A stretch of DNA of 64,000 nucleotides from Methanoculleus thermophilus (lineage in GTDB: Archaea > Halobacteriota > Methanomicrobia > Methanomicrobiales > Methanoculleaceae), in the NCBI RefSeq assembly GCF_001571405.1, contig NZ_BCNX01000012.1:29201-93200 (forward strand), given 5' to 3'. Position 1 is the stretch's first letter, and every line of letters starts with the position of its first letter. Of the stretch, positions 32,413 through 41,628 are shown in pieces. The position numbers and the translations under genes were made by a program. The notes beneath the pieces are model-generated. The model saw only the letters and a program-made list of their open reading frames with translations. It was not told where the DNA came from and ran no database searches.

Positions 32413-32922
32413 CTACTCATTCAGATGCTTTACTATCGTCCTGGGTGGCAGGTTCTGTATTGCAACGCCCCCAGGAACGCCGCCAAGCGAAACCCCGGAG
32501 AACTCTCCCGATGAGCAGAGGAGGTGCTGCTCAGGATGGGTTCCCCGCTGGATACCGCAGGCCAAAAGGATCTCCGGGGCGACCGAGACGACCATCGATA
32601 GCCTTTTTGAGCCGGGATGATCCTTCGGGAGAACGACAAGAGGGATATGGTATCGCCGGACCAGTTCGAGCATCATGCGTGCCTGCTCAACCGGCCCACC
32701 CTCCGGCATGGAGACGACGATGAGGTCGTCAGGGTCGACGGTCTGGCAGTACTCGTCGTCCGGAGTCTCGATCCAGAGCGTAAACCGTGAGGAAGCTTTC
32801 GCAACAAGCAGAAAAGAGTGTTCTCCCTGGATGAGAAGGAGTTCTCTGCCGAGAGGGACGATTCTTCCATCCTGCCCGGCAGATGGCTCTCCGGAAGTGC
32901 CACGCTCAGACTTCTTCGACAT
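32413..32922 (-). CDS. Conserved hypothetical protein upstream of atpH
   Basis: A 169-residue soluble protein, starting MSKKSERGTSG and overlapping the preceding zinc-ribbon gene by 17 bp. An α/β domain seems to span residues 25-165 (ELLLIQGEHSFLLVAK, LIVVSMPEGGPVEQARMMLE, IPLVVLPKDHPGSKRLSMVV). I do not recognise the family; the location just 5' of the ATP synthase operon, with a zinc-ribbon partner, is the main clue. Confidence 0.6.
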   Translation of the reverse strand: MSKKSERGTSGEPSAGQDGRIVPLGRELLLIQGEHSFLLVAKASSRFTLWIETPDDEYCQTVDPDDLIVVSMPEGGPVEQARMMLELVRRYHIPLVVLPKDHPGSKRLSMVVSVAPEILLACGIQRGTHPEQHLLCSSGEFSGVSLGGVPGGVAIQNLPPRTIVKHLNE

Positions 32923-33058
32923 CTTCCGACTGGCAGCTCGGGCACATGGGCCGCTTTCCGATACCCTTGAATCGCTCGCCACACTCTTTGCAACGGTAAC
33001 TCTTGCCCTTCACCCGCTCATCTAACTCGATATCGACTGGTCCACCGACTGTACACAT
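32906..33058 (-). CDS. Small zinc-ribbon protein
   Basis: A 50-residue protein. ATG at 33058, TGA at 32906-32908. It contains RCKECGERFKG and MCPSCQSEDVEEV, two CxxC knuckles about 20 residues apart, a classic zinc ribbon. The overlap with the 169-residue gene implies translational coupling. Function unknown; it could bind RNA or protein. Confidence 0.75.
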   Translation of the reverse strand: MCTVGGPVDIELDERVKGKSYRCKECGERFKGIGKRPMCPSCQSEDVEEV

Positions 33059-33240
33059 ATGGCATCACGAAGAAGAGATGGGAGGCAGAGGATAAAACCC
33101 TATCGTGATACCCCCGGGAAAACTGGTTCTCCTGCCCGTGCTTCGGGAATCACGACTACGCCGCAGAGAGAGGTGCCTGTGGAAAAAATGGTGATGATGA
33201 GAGTGATGAAGTGAATGACGACAAGCCCTTGGCATCATCC

Positions 33241-33861
33241 TCATGCACCGGCGCGTCGGGCGGATGCTCTCTTCTTCTGCACCTTCTGCCACTGCTTGAG
33301 AATGAACGCTGCAACGACGAGGATAAAGAGGGCATTGAAGATCGTCCATATGACCGGGTTCTCGAAATCCGTCCCGATCAGGTTCCCGTGCACGACGGCG
33401 AAGAGGAGCACGACATACATCAGGCCGTGCACCCATCGCCAGTATTTCGGGATATACTTTCGGAGTATTACGGCGGCGAACGCGATATACAGGAGGTAGA
33501 GTGCCGGCCGGCCTGCGAGTGCCCAGAACCTCTCCCAGGGCGAAAAGACCGGGATGAATACGGCGGGGTTCAATGACCCGATAGCAAGAGTCACAGGATG
33601 GAGCGTGGGAAGGAGAAGGCCGACGGCGGCGAAGGTATGGTGCACGGAAAGAAACGGTCTCCCAAAGACCTCCGTGATCTGTCGGAGGAACGGGGTTAGA
33701 AGGGTTGCAATGCTAAGAGCCAGGAACCCCCAGAGAGCGAGGAGACGGGCTATGACGTTGTACGGGCTCTCGTAGGGCGCAGTCAGCACCACAGCGCCGG
33801 TGAACGCATACAGGGCCAGGATGACGGCGGAAGCGAGCACGCCCGTCCGGGAGAGGGGCAT
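33241..33861 (-). CDS. Ferric reductase-like transmembrane protein
   Basis: 206 residues with six predicted membrane helices. His residues in the core helices (SVHHTFAAVGLLLPTLHPVTL and WVHGLMYVVLLFAVVHGNLI) resemble the haem-binding helices of the ferric-reductase/MsrQ superfamily. It lacks flavin and NAD domains, so it would act as a membrane haem protein with a partner. Start ATG 33861 is chosen because the sequence becomes hydrophobic from there. The short tail is strongly basic. Confidence 0.72.
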   Translation of the reverse strand: MPLSRTGVLASAVILALYAFTGAVVLTAPYESPYNVIARLLALWGFLALSIATLLTPFLRQITEVFGRPFLSVHHTFAAVGLLLPTLHPVTLAIGSLNPAVFIPVFSPWERFWALAGRPALYLLYIAFAAVILRKYIPKYWRWVHGLMYVVLLFAVVHGNLIGTDFENPVIWTIFNALFILVVAAFILKQWQKVQKKRASARRAGA

Positions 33862-34127
33862 GATTTCATGAAGAGGGGGAAGAAGGGATAAGGGTTTCGG
33901 GCCTGGTGTTTCAAGAGTGAGGAGAGCCAAGTCCCGGTGAGAACATTGGGAACTTAAGGGGCGCAACGTATGGGCGTAGATGTTAGGAGGCCCAGACGAT
34001 AGGGATGTTAAAATAACTACGAGGGCATAGGGGCGTTGCTCATTTGCGGATTATAACTGTAGGTGAACTGAGCACCCAAGGGGGTTGCACCCCGGGCACG
34101 GATTTGAGGGGGACATCGCCATGACTG

Positions 34128-34150
34128 CCCCCGCCCCAGCGGGGCGGGGG
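34128..34150. repeat. Perfect GC hairpin 1 (10-bp arms, 3-nt loop)
   Basis: CCCCCGCCCC, loop AGC, GGGGCGGGGG. The arms are fully complementary and contain only G and C. Confidence 0.85.
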
Positions 34151-34207
34151 AGGAGGCCGAAGGCCGGGAGGGGTGGGGGGAAAGACCTCCGCATTATTGT
34201 GGAGACA

Positions 34208-34233
34208 GGGGAGGGGGGCACGCCCCCCTCCCC
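34208..34233. repeat. Perfect GC hairpin 2 (12-bp arms, 2-nt centre)
   Basis: GGGGAGGGGGGC, centre AC, GCCCCCCTCCCC. The arms match perfectly and lie about 60 bp from hairpin 1. Such a short centre favours a cruciform, or a slipped structure, over an RNA loop. Confidence 0.85.
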
Positions 34234-34409
34234 GTCAGCCCCACCCCCAATTGCGATACCCACCCCGGTCCACTGTACGAGATTTTCCAAGACGTCGGTT
34301 TCACTTTAACTGCTATGGACGCCCAAAAACGTTCCAACCGCTGAGGGACTGATCAAAAAAAATAAAATCCCGGCCATCTCATCGACCGGAAAAATCCTAT
34401 CCGCCCTCC

Positions 34410-34673
34410 CTATATCGAGATCCCCACCAGATGCAGCAGCACCAGGATCAGGGCGCCGGGGAGCCCACCAAGGGCGCAGATAAGAATGGATACGAGGTTG
34501 ATCTGGATATCCGGAGCGCCGAAGAGGGCGAGGATATTGAAGTAATTCAGGAGCCAGAGGGTGATGAGCCCGGCTATGGCGTTGATAAGGAGTGTTAAGG
34601 CCTTCTTCATGAGATAGTAGAGCGCCGCGGCTATCGCCACGGCAAGAAGGATGGCGAGGATCTCTTCCATCAT
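34410..34673 (-). CDS. BofA-like small membrane protein
   Basis: An 87-residue protein with two to three hydrophobic helices (AILLAVAIAAALYYLM, LINAIAGLITLWLLN, LGGLPGALILVLLHLVGI). The NAIAGLI...NLVSILICALGGLPGA pattern resembles the pro-sigmaK processing inhibitor BofA family. In Bacillus, BofA inhibits a membrane-embedded protease. Here it is the last gene of the lonB-tldD-tldE cluster, 7 bp after tldE, which fits a link to membrane proteolysis (inference). Confidence 0.7.
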   Translation of the reverse strand: MMEEILAILLAVAIAAALYYLMKKALTLLINAIAGLITLWLLNYFNILALFGAPDIQINLVSILICALGGLPGALILVLLHLVGISI

Positions 34674-34680
34674 CGATTAT

Positions 34681-35973
34681 CTATTTACCAATGATCTGCT
34701 GGTTATTTAACCGTATTGATGGAATTGTCAGCCGTCCGACGCGTCTTGTATCTTTTCCGAGCCCACCGATCTCCCGAAGCATCTCAAAGACGTTCCCGGC
34801 AAACATTGCCGTCCGGATGGGTTCGACGAGGTCTCCTCCCTCGATCCAGAAGGGGTTCGAGATCTCCACCGAGAAGTCGCCGGAGAATGGGTTTGCGGTA
34901 TGGGCGCCCACGACGTCGTGGATCCAGACCGCTCGCTCGTCACCGGGCTCTTTTGTCCGCGGGCCGTCGACAAAGAGGTTGTGGAATCCGATCCCGGGCA
35001 GATCGCCCTCGGATCGAACGGCGCTCCCCGTACTCTTCTCACCGTAGCGGTAACCGGTCTTGAGGTCGTAGGCGAACTGCTGGAGGACACCCTGATCCAC
35101 GAAGACCAGGCGGCGGGTCGGAGTCCCTTCGGCATCCCAAGCGGTGCTCGATAGACCCGGGGCGAACGGGTCATCGTAGACGGAGAGGTGCTCGTCAAAG
35201 ACCGGCTCCCCGATCTTATCCGCAAGGAACGACCGGCCGGCCTTCACGTTCCGTCCTGAGAGGGCCGGGAGGAGGACCTGGCCGATGAGGCTTGCCGCCG
35301 CAACCGGGGAGAGAACGACGTCGTAGCGCCCGGTCTTGATATCGCTCCCTCCAACGGAGCGTGCGGCGAGCGAGGCTGCCTGCTCGCCGACCGATCCCGG
35401 ATCGATCTCGGCACGGAACGGGGAGGCGTCGAACTCGTAGCCCGTGGACTGCTCCCGGATCGCCTCAAGGGAGACGGCCGCTACTGTCCGGTCCATGCCG
35501 TAGAGCGTGCCGCTCGTGTTTGCAACCATCAGGTACGACCGGGCGAGGTTTGCACCCCCGCCGACGACCTCCACCGGGTGCTCCGCGGCGCCGGAGAGAA
35601 GATCGTCGACCATTCCAGCAGCATCTTCCACCGAGACGACAAGGTTCGGGTCGGATGAAGAGGCAGTGCTCACAAGATCGGCCGGTTTCGGCAACCCTCC
35701 CCATTGCTGAGGGGTCGCAAGACGCCCGCTTGCGAGAGCAGCTTGGAGGCACTCTCTCCACCGATCCGGGTCGCTCGTGCTTGAGAATCCTATCCGGCCG
35801 TCTTTGATGGTCCGGATGGCTATACTCCAGGCCTCCGACTCCTCGGCACTGCCGAGGATCCCCTTCTTGATATCGGCGCTGACGCTCTGCCCACGGGCGT
35901 AGAAGACCTCGACTTCGTCGGCCAGTTTTTCTCCGTCCCGAAGGATCCTGTCGATCAGGTCTTCGCCGATCAT
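34681..35973 (-). CDS. tldE: TldE/PmbA family metalloprotease partner
   Basis: The 430-residue subunit that forms the TldD/TldE heterodimer. It lacks the HExxxH motif, as is normal for TldE. Conserved stretches include NPFSGDFSVEISNPFWIEGG near the C-terminus. TldD/E degrade unfolded peptides and process precursors such as microcin B17 in bacteria; the archaeal substrates are unknown. ATG overlaps the tldD stop (ATGA). Confidence 0.9.
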   Translation of the reverse strand: MIGEDLIDRILRDGEKLADEVEVFYARGQSVSADIKKGILGSAEESEAWSIAIRTIKDGRIGFSSTSDPDRWRECLQAALASGRLATPQQWGGLPKPADLVSTASSSDPNLVVSVEDAAGMVDDLLSGAAEHPVEVVGGGANLARSYLMVANTSGTLYGMDRTVAAVSLEAIREQSTGYEFDASPFRAEIDPGSVGEQAASLAARSVGGSDIKTGRYDVVLSPVAAASLIGQVLLPALSGRNVKAGRSFLADKIGEPVFDEHLSVYDDPFAPGLSSTAWDAEGTPTRRLVFVDQGVLQQFAYDLKTGYRYGEKSTGSAVRSEGDLPGIGFHNLFVDGPRTKEPGDERAVWIHDVVGAHTANPFSGDFSVEISNPFWIEGGDLVEPIRTAMFAGNVFEMLREIGGLGKDTRRVGRLTIPSIRLNNQQIIGK

Positions 35974-37298
35974 TCGCCCCGCCCCCCGATGACTGCGTTC
36001 TCAAGCAGGAGGTGCGGCGCACCGTCGCTGACCGGCACGCTCTGCCCGCCTTTGCCACAGTATCCCGGGCTCATCCTCCGGTCGTTTCCAATGAGAGCGA
36101 TATTGTGGAGCGTCGAGAGGATCTCCCCCGAGAGCGAGACATCTCTGACCATATCGGTCTTCTCGCCGCCCTCGATGAGATATCCGTACTCAGCGTTGAA
36201 CTGGAAGACCCCTCGACCCGGGTCGACCTGGCCGCCGCGCGACCCGATGAGGAGGATGCCGTCCATGCACTCGGAGATGATCTCATCGTATGTTGCATCG
36301 CCGTTCTCGATGAACGTGTTGCTCATCCGAACAATGGGCGGCGCACCGTGCTCGGCCCGGGCGTGGCCCGCGATCCCGTTCCCCACGGCTGCAAGCGTCT
36401 CCCGGTTGTGGAGGTACGAGGTCAGGATGCCGTCGCGGATGATCTCGGTCCGCCGGACCGCGACGCCCTCGGCGTCGACAGGCATGAACCCGAACTCGTG
36501 AAGCGTCGGATCGTCCACAATGACGAGCCCCTCACACCCGATCCGCTCACCTATCCTTCCCCCGAGAACCGAGGCACCCTCGCGAATGAGGTCGCCCTCG
36601 CTCGCGTGGCCGACAGCCTCGTGGGTGAAGACGCCGGCGAGTTCCGGATCGAGTACAGCCCGGTGCGTCCCGCCTTTCGGGAGTTTTGCATCGAGCAGAG
36701 AGACTGCGATCTCCCCGGCCTTCCGGCCGAGGTCCTGCTTACCACGGAGGTTGAACCCGGTGATGACGTGGTCCCGTTCGCTTCCCATCTGCATCACCCC
36801 GTTTCGCGAGGCGACGGCGATGACCGAGAACCCGGACCGAACACTCTCATAGGAGTACTCGTTACCGGATGAGTCAAGGAACCGGACCGAATCGATCCCC
36901 TCGGTATAGCGCGCCCGGGTGTTTACCACCCCCGGCACACGTGCCGCATCCTCAATCCCGGCGAGCAGCCGGGTCTTCTCTTCAAGATCGATATCCCGCG
37001 GGTCCTCGCCGAGCGGCGGGACGGGGAGTGCGCCACGCGGCGCATCGGCAAGGTCGATCTCGTCCGCAGTCACCGCCGCAAGGCGAGCCGCTTCTTCAAC
37101 GAGAGCGTTCAACTCGCGCTTCGAGTCGATCTCAACGTGGTCACGGGTAAGGAACCCCCAGCCTTTCGGTCCTAAGACCCGGATCACAGCTTTGTCAAAA
37201 AATGAGGTGCCTGCGGACTCGACCACCCCGTTATCGATATCGATAACGGTGGTCTCGCCCCGGACGCACCTGATATCATAGTATCTAACGTCAACCAT
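35970..37298 (-). CDS. tldD: TldD family metalloprotease
   Basis: 442 residues with the zinc-binding motif HEAVGH in GVFTHEAVGHASEGDLI (near residue 225), and the conserved C-terminal segment SPGYCGKGGQSVPVSDGAPH. It is the catalytic partner of TldE. It lies 6 bp after lonB, so membrane protease and peptidase are produced together. Confidence 0.93.
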   Translation of the reverse strand: MVDVRYYDIRCVRGETTVIDIDNGVVESAGTSFFDKAVIRVLGPKGWGFLTRDHVEIDSKRELNALVEEAARLAAVTADEIDLADAPRGALPVPPLGEDPRDIDLEEKTRLLAGIEDAARVPGVVNTRARYTEGIDSVRFLDSSGNEYSYESVRSGFSVIAVASRNGVMQMGSERDHVITGFNLRGKQDLGRKAGEIAVSLLDAKLPKGGTHRAVLDPELAGVFTHEAVGHASEGDLIREGASVLGGRIGERIGCEGLVIVDDPTLHEFGFMPVDAEGVAVRRTEIIRDGILTSYLHNRETLAAVGNGIAGHARAEHGAPPIVRMSNTFIENGDATYDEIISECMDGILLIGSRGGQVDPGRGVFQFNAEYGYLIEGGEKTDMVRDVSLSGEILSTLHNIALIGNDRRMSPGYCGKGGQSVPVSDGAPHLLLENAVIGGRGE

Positions 37299-37304
37299 AC
37301 GGCA

Positions 37305-39245
37305 TCAGACCGGAGAGCGCCCGACGTTCGAGTCGAAGATGCCGGTCGTCGGGTTGACCGCCAACTTCCGGAGCTTCGAGATGAACCCCTCGCGGTTCTC
37401 GGGCACAAGCGCGTTCTGGAGAACCTCCTCAATATGGTCGACGGGCACGATCTCGATCATCGAGCGGTACCGGTCTTCGATGAGAACGTCGTCCAGGTTC
37501 GAACGCGGTATGATCACCTTCTTGATCCCGGCTTTTGCCGCCGCCTCGATCTTGTAGGTGACCCCGCCGATAGGGAGGACATCGCCCCGAACCGAGAGGG
37601 AGCCGGTCATCGCAACATCCTGGCGCACCGGGATGTTCTCGATCGCGCTGATTACCGCTGTTGCAACGGTAACCGAGGCCGAGTCGCCCTCGACACCACC
37701 GTAGGTGCCGATGAACTGAATATGGATATCCATGTTCCTGATATCCTTGCCCGTGAACTTCTTGATGAGAGCGCTGACGTTCGTGATAGACTCTTTGGCT
37801 ATATCCTTCAGAAGACCGGTCGCGACGACCGTGCCTGTCGCTCCCTGGCTCGGGGTCACCTCGGCCATCACCGGGAGCACCGAGCCGGAGTCGTTCCCCA
37901 TCACGGCAAGCCCGTTCACCCGGCCAATCCTGGTGCCCTCGACGACGGCGAGGTCATAGTCGCGGCTCCGCCGGATGTACTCGTCGGAGATCTGGTCCTC
38001 GATCGAGCGGGAGGTCGATTTCGCGGCGAGGACATGCCTTGCCGAAGTGAACTCGGCTCCTTCCTGCCGGGCGAGATCCCCCGCTACACGGATGAGCCCG
38101 CCCATGTCACGGAGTTTCAGGGTCAGGTGCCCCTTCCGGTTCGAGCGGCGCCTGGCCTCGCGAAGCACCTCGATCATGGCGCTGCGGTCGAAGTGAGGGA
38201 TCTTTCCGTCTTTCTTGACTTCCTGCGCGATGAACCGGAGGAACTTCTTCCGGTTCTCAGGGGTATCCTCCATCGTCTCGCGCATGTAGATCTCGTATCC
38301 GTAACCCCGGATACGCGACCGGAGTGCCGGGTGCATGCCCTGGATGGCATCGAGGTTCCCTGCCGCAACCATAACGAACCGGCAGGGAACCGGCTCGGTC
38401 CGCACCATCGCGCCACTCGAACGCTCGCTCTGGCCGGTGATCGGGAAGACCCCCTCCTGGAGCGCGGTCAGCAGGTTCTGCTGGGAGTGGGGGGTGAGGG
38501 TGTTGATCTCGTCGATGAAGAGCACGCCACCGTGAGCCCGGTGGATGGCCCCTCCCTCGACCCGGTCATGAGCCGGGGTCTCCAGACCGCCACTCTGGAA
38601 GGGATCGTGCCGGACATCGCCAAGGAGAGCGCCCGCGTGCGAGCCGGTGGCGTCGACAAAAGGCGCGGGAGCGTTCGGGTCGTGGGAGATCAGGAGCTTC
38701 GGGACCAGCGCCTCCTCGCGAGGCGTCGAGTACTTCAGCGCCATGAAGATGAACGCCGCGGCAATGATGCCCATAAGCCACTGGTAGGTGATGATTGCGT
38801 AGCCGATGATCCCAAAGATAAGAAGCATAATGAGGGTGCTCCTCATCTGGATCTTCTTCCTCGCCTCCGCCTTGTGGGCGGCAACGATCTGCTTGCCACG
38901 GCCCGCCGGCACGGTTCTGATGATGGGATTATTGTTATCTTCGGGGTTTGGGTAGACCAGGATGTCCTGCAGTTCTTCCTTCGGAAGGAGCTCGGCCATC
39001 GCTTTTGCCAGCATCGATTTACCGGTGCCGGGAGTGCCGATCATCATCACGTGCCTGCGCTGGACCGCGGCCTTCCGAATCACCTCGACGGCATGTTCCT
39101 GGCCAATGACCTGATCGATGAGATTCGGGGGGACATCGATATCAGAGGATGAACTCACCTCGAGGTCGGCAAAGAGATCCGTCTCTGCCAGATCATCATT
39201 TGTGAGCTCGATTTTGGGAATTTCTTCTGGAGTCGTTGAATCCAT
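37305..39245 (-). CDS. lonB: Archaeal membrane-anchored Lon protease (LonB)
   Basis: A 646-residue ATP-dependent protease. The AAA+ domain has Walker [18 protein letters not shown] (near residue 60) and Walker [13 protein letters not shown]. Two membrane helices sit inside the AAA+ domain ([19 protein letters not shown] and [14 protein letters not shown]), as typical of LonB. The Ser-Lys dyad is visible in [14 protein letters not shown] and [15 protein letters not shown]. Start ATG 39245, behind GAGG; the frame continues upstream into the promoter. Confidence 0.95.
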   Translation of the reverse strand: MDSTTPEEIPKIELTNDDLAETDLFADLEVSSSSDIDVPPNLIDQVIGQEHAVEVIRKAAVQRRHVMMIGTPGTGKSMLAKAMAELLPKEELQDILVYPNPEDNNNPIIRTVPAGRGKQIVAAHKAEARKKIQMRSTLIMLLIFGIIGYAIITYQWLMGIIAAAFIFMALKYSTPREEALVPKLLISHDPNAPAPFVDATGSHAGALLGDVRHDPFQSGGLETPAHDRVEGGAIHRAHGGVLFIDEINTLTPHSQQNLLTALQEGVFPITGQSERSSGAMVRTEPVPCRFVMVAAGNLDAIQGMHPALRSRIRGYGYEIYMRETMEDTPENRKKFLRFIAQEVKKDGKIPHFDRSAMIEVLREARRRSNRKGHLTLKLRDMGGLIRVAGDLARQEGAEFTSARHVLAAKSTSRSIEDQISDEYIRRSRDYDLAVVEGTRIGRVNGLAVMGNDSGSVLPVMAEVTPSQGATGTVVATGLLKDIAKESITNVSALIKKFTGKDIRNMDIHIQFIGTYGGVEGDSASVTVATAVISAIENIPVRQDVAMTGSLSVRGDVLPIGGVTYKIEAAAKAGIKKVIIPRSNLDDVLIEDRYRSMIEIVPVDHIEEVLQNALVPENREGFISKLRKLAVNPTTGIFDSNVGRSPV

Positions 39246-39276
39246 CGTCGGGTTTACCTCTTTGCTGCACTGGTAC

Positions 39277-39284
39277 TTATATAA
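39277..39284. promoter_or_regulatory. Shared palindromic TATA box for lonB and prs
   Basis: TTATATAA reads the same on both strands. It lies 32 bases from the lonB start and 43 bases from the prs start, with no other TATA-like element in the 81-bp gap. Confidence 0.5.
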
Positions 39285-39326
39285 TTTATTCATCAACGTT
39301 CAAATACTTTCTAGCAAAGGTGACCT

Positions 39327-40184
39327 ATGAGAATAATTAGTACGGAACGATCCCAGGTCCTTGCAGCTCGCATCTCCGAAAAAATGGGCGTTCCTCTTGT
39401 TGAGACGAAATTCAGCAGGTTCCCGGACGGAGAAATGTATCTCCGTTGCGGAGAACTGGACAATGAGACATTGATCGTCAGCAGCATCGTGGACAATGAT
39501 ATGCTCGTGCAGACCCTCCTTGCAATCGACGCCGCCGATCAATCAAGGAACACGCTGGTGATCCCTTACCTCGGATACTCCCGGCAGGATAAGCGCTTCT
39601 TCCCGGGGGAACCGATCAGCGCCCGGGCGGTTGCTCGAGCCCTCTCGACAGGGATCGAGCGGGTGTTTGTGGTCAATGTTCATGACCCCGGGGTACTGAA
39701 TCACTTCAAGGTTCCGGCCAAGAATGTCACGATCGCTCCCGCCATTGGCGGCTATGTCGGCGATCTGAACCTGAAGAACCCGCTCATTCTTGCTCCGGAC
39801 GATGGAGCGATCGCGTTTGCAACCGATGTCGCGGCCGTCGGCGGATGGGACTGCGACCACCTGGAAAAGACCCGACTATCGGGCGAAGAGGTCAGAATTG
39901 CACCAAAGAGTATCGATGCCGACGGGAGAGATGTTGTGATCGTGGACGATATCATCTCCACCGGCGGGACCCTCGCGACCGCCGCATGCATGCTCCGCGA
40001 GCAGGGGGCTACATCCATCCACGCGGCCTGCGTCCACGGGGTGCTCACAAGTGGCGCCTACATGCGTCTGCGCTCAGCCGGGATCGCCTCGGTAGTCTCC
40101 AGCGACACCTACGAGAGCGCCTCAAGCTTCATATCTGCCGCGAATGCTATCGCCACCGCGATCAGAGAAGATGCTCACTATTGA
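39327..40184 (+). CDS. prs: Ribose-phosphate pyrophosphokinase
   Basis: Makes PRPP from ribose 5-phosphate and ATP, for nucleotide, His and Trp synthesis. 285 aa, the shorter archaeal type. Visible motifs are FPDGEMYLR (near residue 32), YLGYSRQDKRF for ATP binding, and the PRPP-binding VVIVDDIISTGGTLAT near residue 205. Its 3' end overlaps rtcA by 14 bp. Confidence 0.96.
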   Translation: MRIISTERSQVLAARISEKMGVPLVETKFSRFPDGEMYLRCGELDNETLIVSSIVDNDMLVQTLLAIDAADQSRNTLVIPYLGYSRQDKRFFPGEPISARAVARALSTGIERVFVVNVHDPGVLNHFKVPAKNVTIAPAIGGYVGDLNLKNPLILAPDDGAIAFATDVAAVGGWDCDHLEKTRLSGEEVRIAPKSIDADGRDVVIVDDIISTGGTLATAACMLREQGATSIHAACVHGVLTSGAYMRLRSAGIASVVSSDTYESASSFISAANAIATAIREDAHY

Positions 40185-41154
40185 TGGAAGCCATCTCGAG
40201 GGTGGGGGGCAGATCCTCCGCCTGGCGGTCGCCTTATCGGCAATATCAGAGACGCCGGTCACCATCACCCGTATTCGGCAGAACCGGAAGAACCCCGGGC
40301 TCGCACCTCAGCATATTGCTGCAGTTAGGGCGGTCGCCGGGATGTGCGATGCGGAATGCCGGGGTCTCACACCCGGGAACAGCGAGATCACCTTCATCCC
40401 GGCGAAAATTCGCCGGGCCGACCTTGTAATCGATCTTGCGACCGCCGGGAGCATTCCCCTTATTCTGCAGGCGTGGCTCCCGGCTGCCCTCCACTCCGGC
40501 GGAAGCATCACGGTTCTCGGTGGTACCGAGGTCCCCTGGAGCCCGACCATCGACTACATGAACTTTGTATTCGCGCCGATTCTGCGCAACGCCGGTGCTA
40601 CGATCGATATTGATGTGCTCGAGCGCGGTTACTACCCGCGGGGAAGGGGACGGGTACACGTCAGGGTGGAGCCATCGCAACTCGACCCGATCGTGATCCC
40701 GGAAGGAGAGCACGAGTGCGGGATCATCTCCTGCTCGGCGGGCCTCCCGAGACACGTCGTGGAGCGCCAGGCGAAAGCCGCCCGGGAACAGATCGAGAGC
40801 GACCTCAATCTCTCCTGTACAACGACGCTCGATCCCCGGGAGGGCAAGGGAGGAGTGGGGAGTTCGATCACGGTATGGAGCGGAGCAAAAGGCGCCGTCG
40901 CTCTCGGAAAGAGGGGGCTTCCCGCCGAGGAGGTGGGGCGGACGGCCGCGCGAAGCCTCATTCACGAGTGCCGTAGTCCTGGCGCAGTAGATATCTTCCT
41001 CGCCGACCAGCTCCTCGTCTACCTCGCCCTCTACGGAGGCGAGTGCAGCACCCATACGCTCTCGATGCACGCAAAGACCGCCTGCTGGTTGCTCTCGGAG
41101 TTTGGATACCACCTCACCTGCCGGGAGAACGATATCGTGGAGATTGCCGCATGA
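40171..41154 (+). CDS. rtcA: RNA 3'-terminal phosphate cyclase
   Basis: Converts RNA 3'-phosphate ends to 2',3'-cyclic phosphates using ATP. 327 aa. The N-terminal DGSHLEGGGQILRLAVALS, the central GAKGAVALGKRGLPAEEVG and the C-terminal ADQLLVYLAL...STHTLSMHAKT, holding the likely adenylated His, are all present. ATG lies within the end of prs; its TGA overlaps the nob1 start (ATGA). Confidence 0.95.
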   Translation: MLTIDGSHLEGGGQILRLAVALSAISETPVTITRIRQNRKNPGLAPQHIAAVRAVAGMCDAECRGLTPGNSEITFIPAKIRRADLVIDLATAGSIPLILQAWLPAALHSGGSITVLGGTEVPWSPTIDYMNFVFAPILRNAGATIDIDVLERGYYPRGRGRVHVRVEPSQLDPIVIPEGEHECGIISCSAGLPRHVVERQAKAAREQIESDLNLSCTTTLDPREGKGGVGSSITVWSGAKGAVALGKRGLPAEEVGRTAARSLIHECRSPGAVDIFLADQLLVYLALYGGECSTHTLSMHAKTACWLLSEFGYHLTCRENDIVEIAA

Positions 41155-41606
41155 GACTCGTCCTCGACGCCTCGGTCTTCTTCTCTGAGATTCCGGTCGA
41201 CGGCCCGGCATGGACCACGCCATCGGTCGTCGGAGAGCTTGGCGATATTCATGCAAAGTGCCGGTTCGAGGCGCTCGCGGCCACCGGGCTCTCGGTCAGG
41301 GAGCCACGCGAGGAGGACCTCTCGCGGGTTTGCGCAGCCGCCCTCGCGACCGGGGATGCCGGAGTCCTCTCTGCGACCGATCGTGACATCCTGGCGCTGG
41401 CTCTGGAGCTCTCGGCCGTCCTCGTCACCGACGACTTTGCAGTCCAGAACGTCGCTCACCACCTCGGCATCGAGACCAGGAGCATTCGACAGCGGCCCGC
41501 CCGGGCAATCCGGTGGCGTTACCGGTGCAGCGGATGCGGCCGTTACTCGCGAGAGCCGGGAGATTGTCCGGTCTGCGGTGCACCAATTAAAAGAAAACTT
41601 AAATAG
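41151..41606 (+). CDS. nob1: rRNA maturation endonuclease Nob1 (PIN + zinc ribbon)
   Basis: A 151-residue endonuclease that trims the 3' end of 16S rRNA. The N-terminal PIN domain shows the acidic residues in LVLDASVFF, TPSVVGELG and LSATDRDILALA, with VLVTDDFAVQN; the C-terminal zinc ribbon reads YRCSGCGRYS...CPVCGAPI. It overlaps rtcA by four bases, joining two RNA-end enzymes. Confidence 0.93.
   Translation: MRLVLDASVFFSEIPVDGPAWTTPSVVGELGDIHAKCRFEALAATGLSVREPREEDLSRVCAAALATGDAGVLSATDRDILALALELSAVLVTDDFAVQNVAHHLGIETRSIRQRPARAIRWRYRCSGCGRYSREPGDCPVCGAPIKRKLK
41597..41605 (+). promoter_or_regulatory. TATA box for gfcR inside the nob1 3' end
   Basis: AAAACTTAAATAG ends 23-25 bases before the gfcR ATG. 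This is the spacing expected for a leaderless archaeal transcript. Confidence 0.5.
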
Positions 41607-41628
41607 ATCGCTTGGAAATCTCTTCTCC

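Larger units (their letters stand above)
33862..34409. other. 548-bp spacer with extreme GC hairpins
   Basis: No supported gene. Bases ~34080-34290 are dominated by runs of C and G and hold two perfect inverted repeats (reported separately). The remainder has no clear promoter apart from short AT stretches near 34000 and 34350. Confidence 0.45.

Noticed and set aside
34051..34309. Open frames on both strands across the GC hairpin spacer
   Set aside because: Pro/Gly/Arg-rich translation of C and G runs; no start signals or homology.
37434..39152. 572-codon open frame opposite lonB
   Set aside because: Shadow of the LonB codon pattern; His/Asp/Arg-rich without domains or ribosome-binding site.
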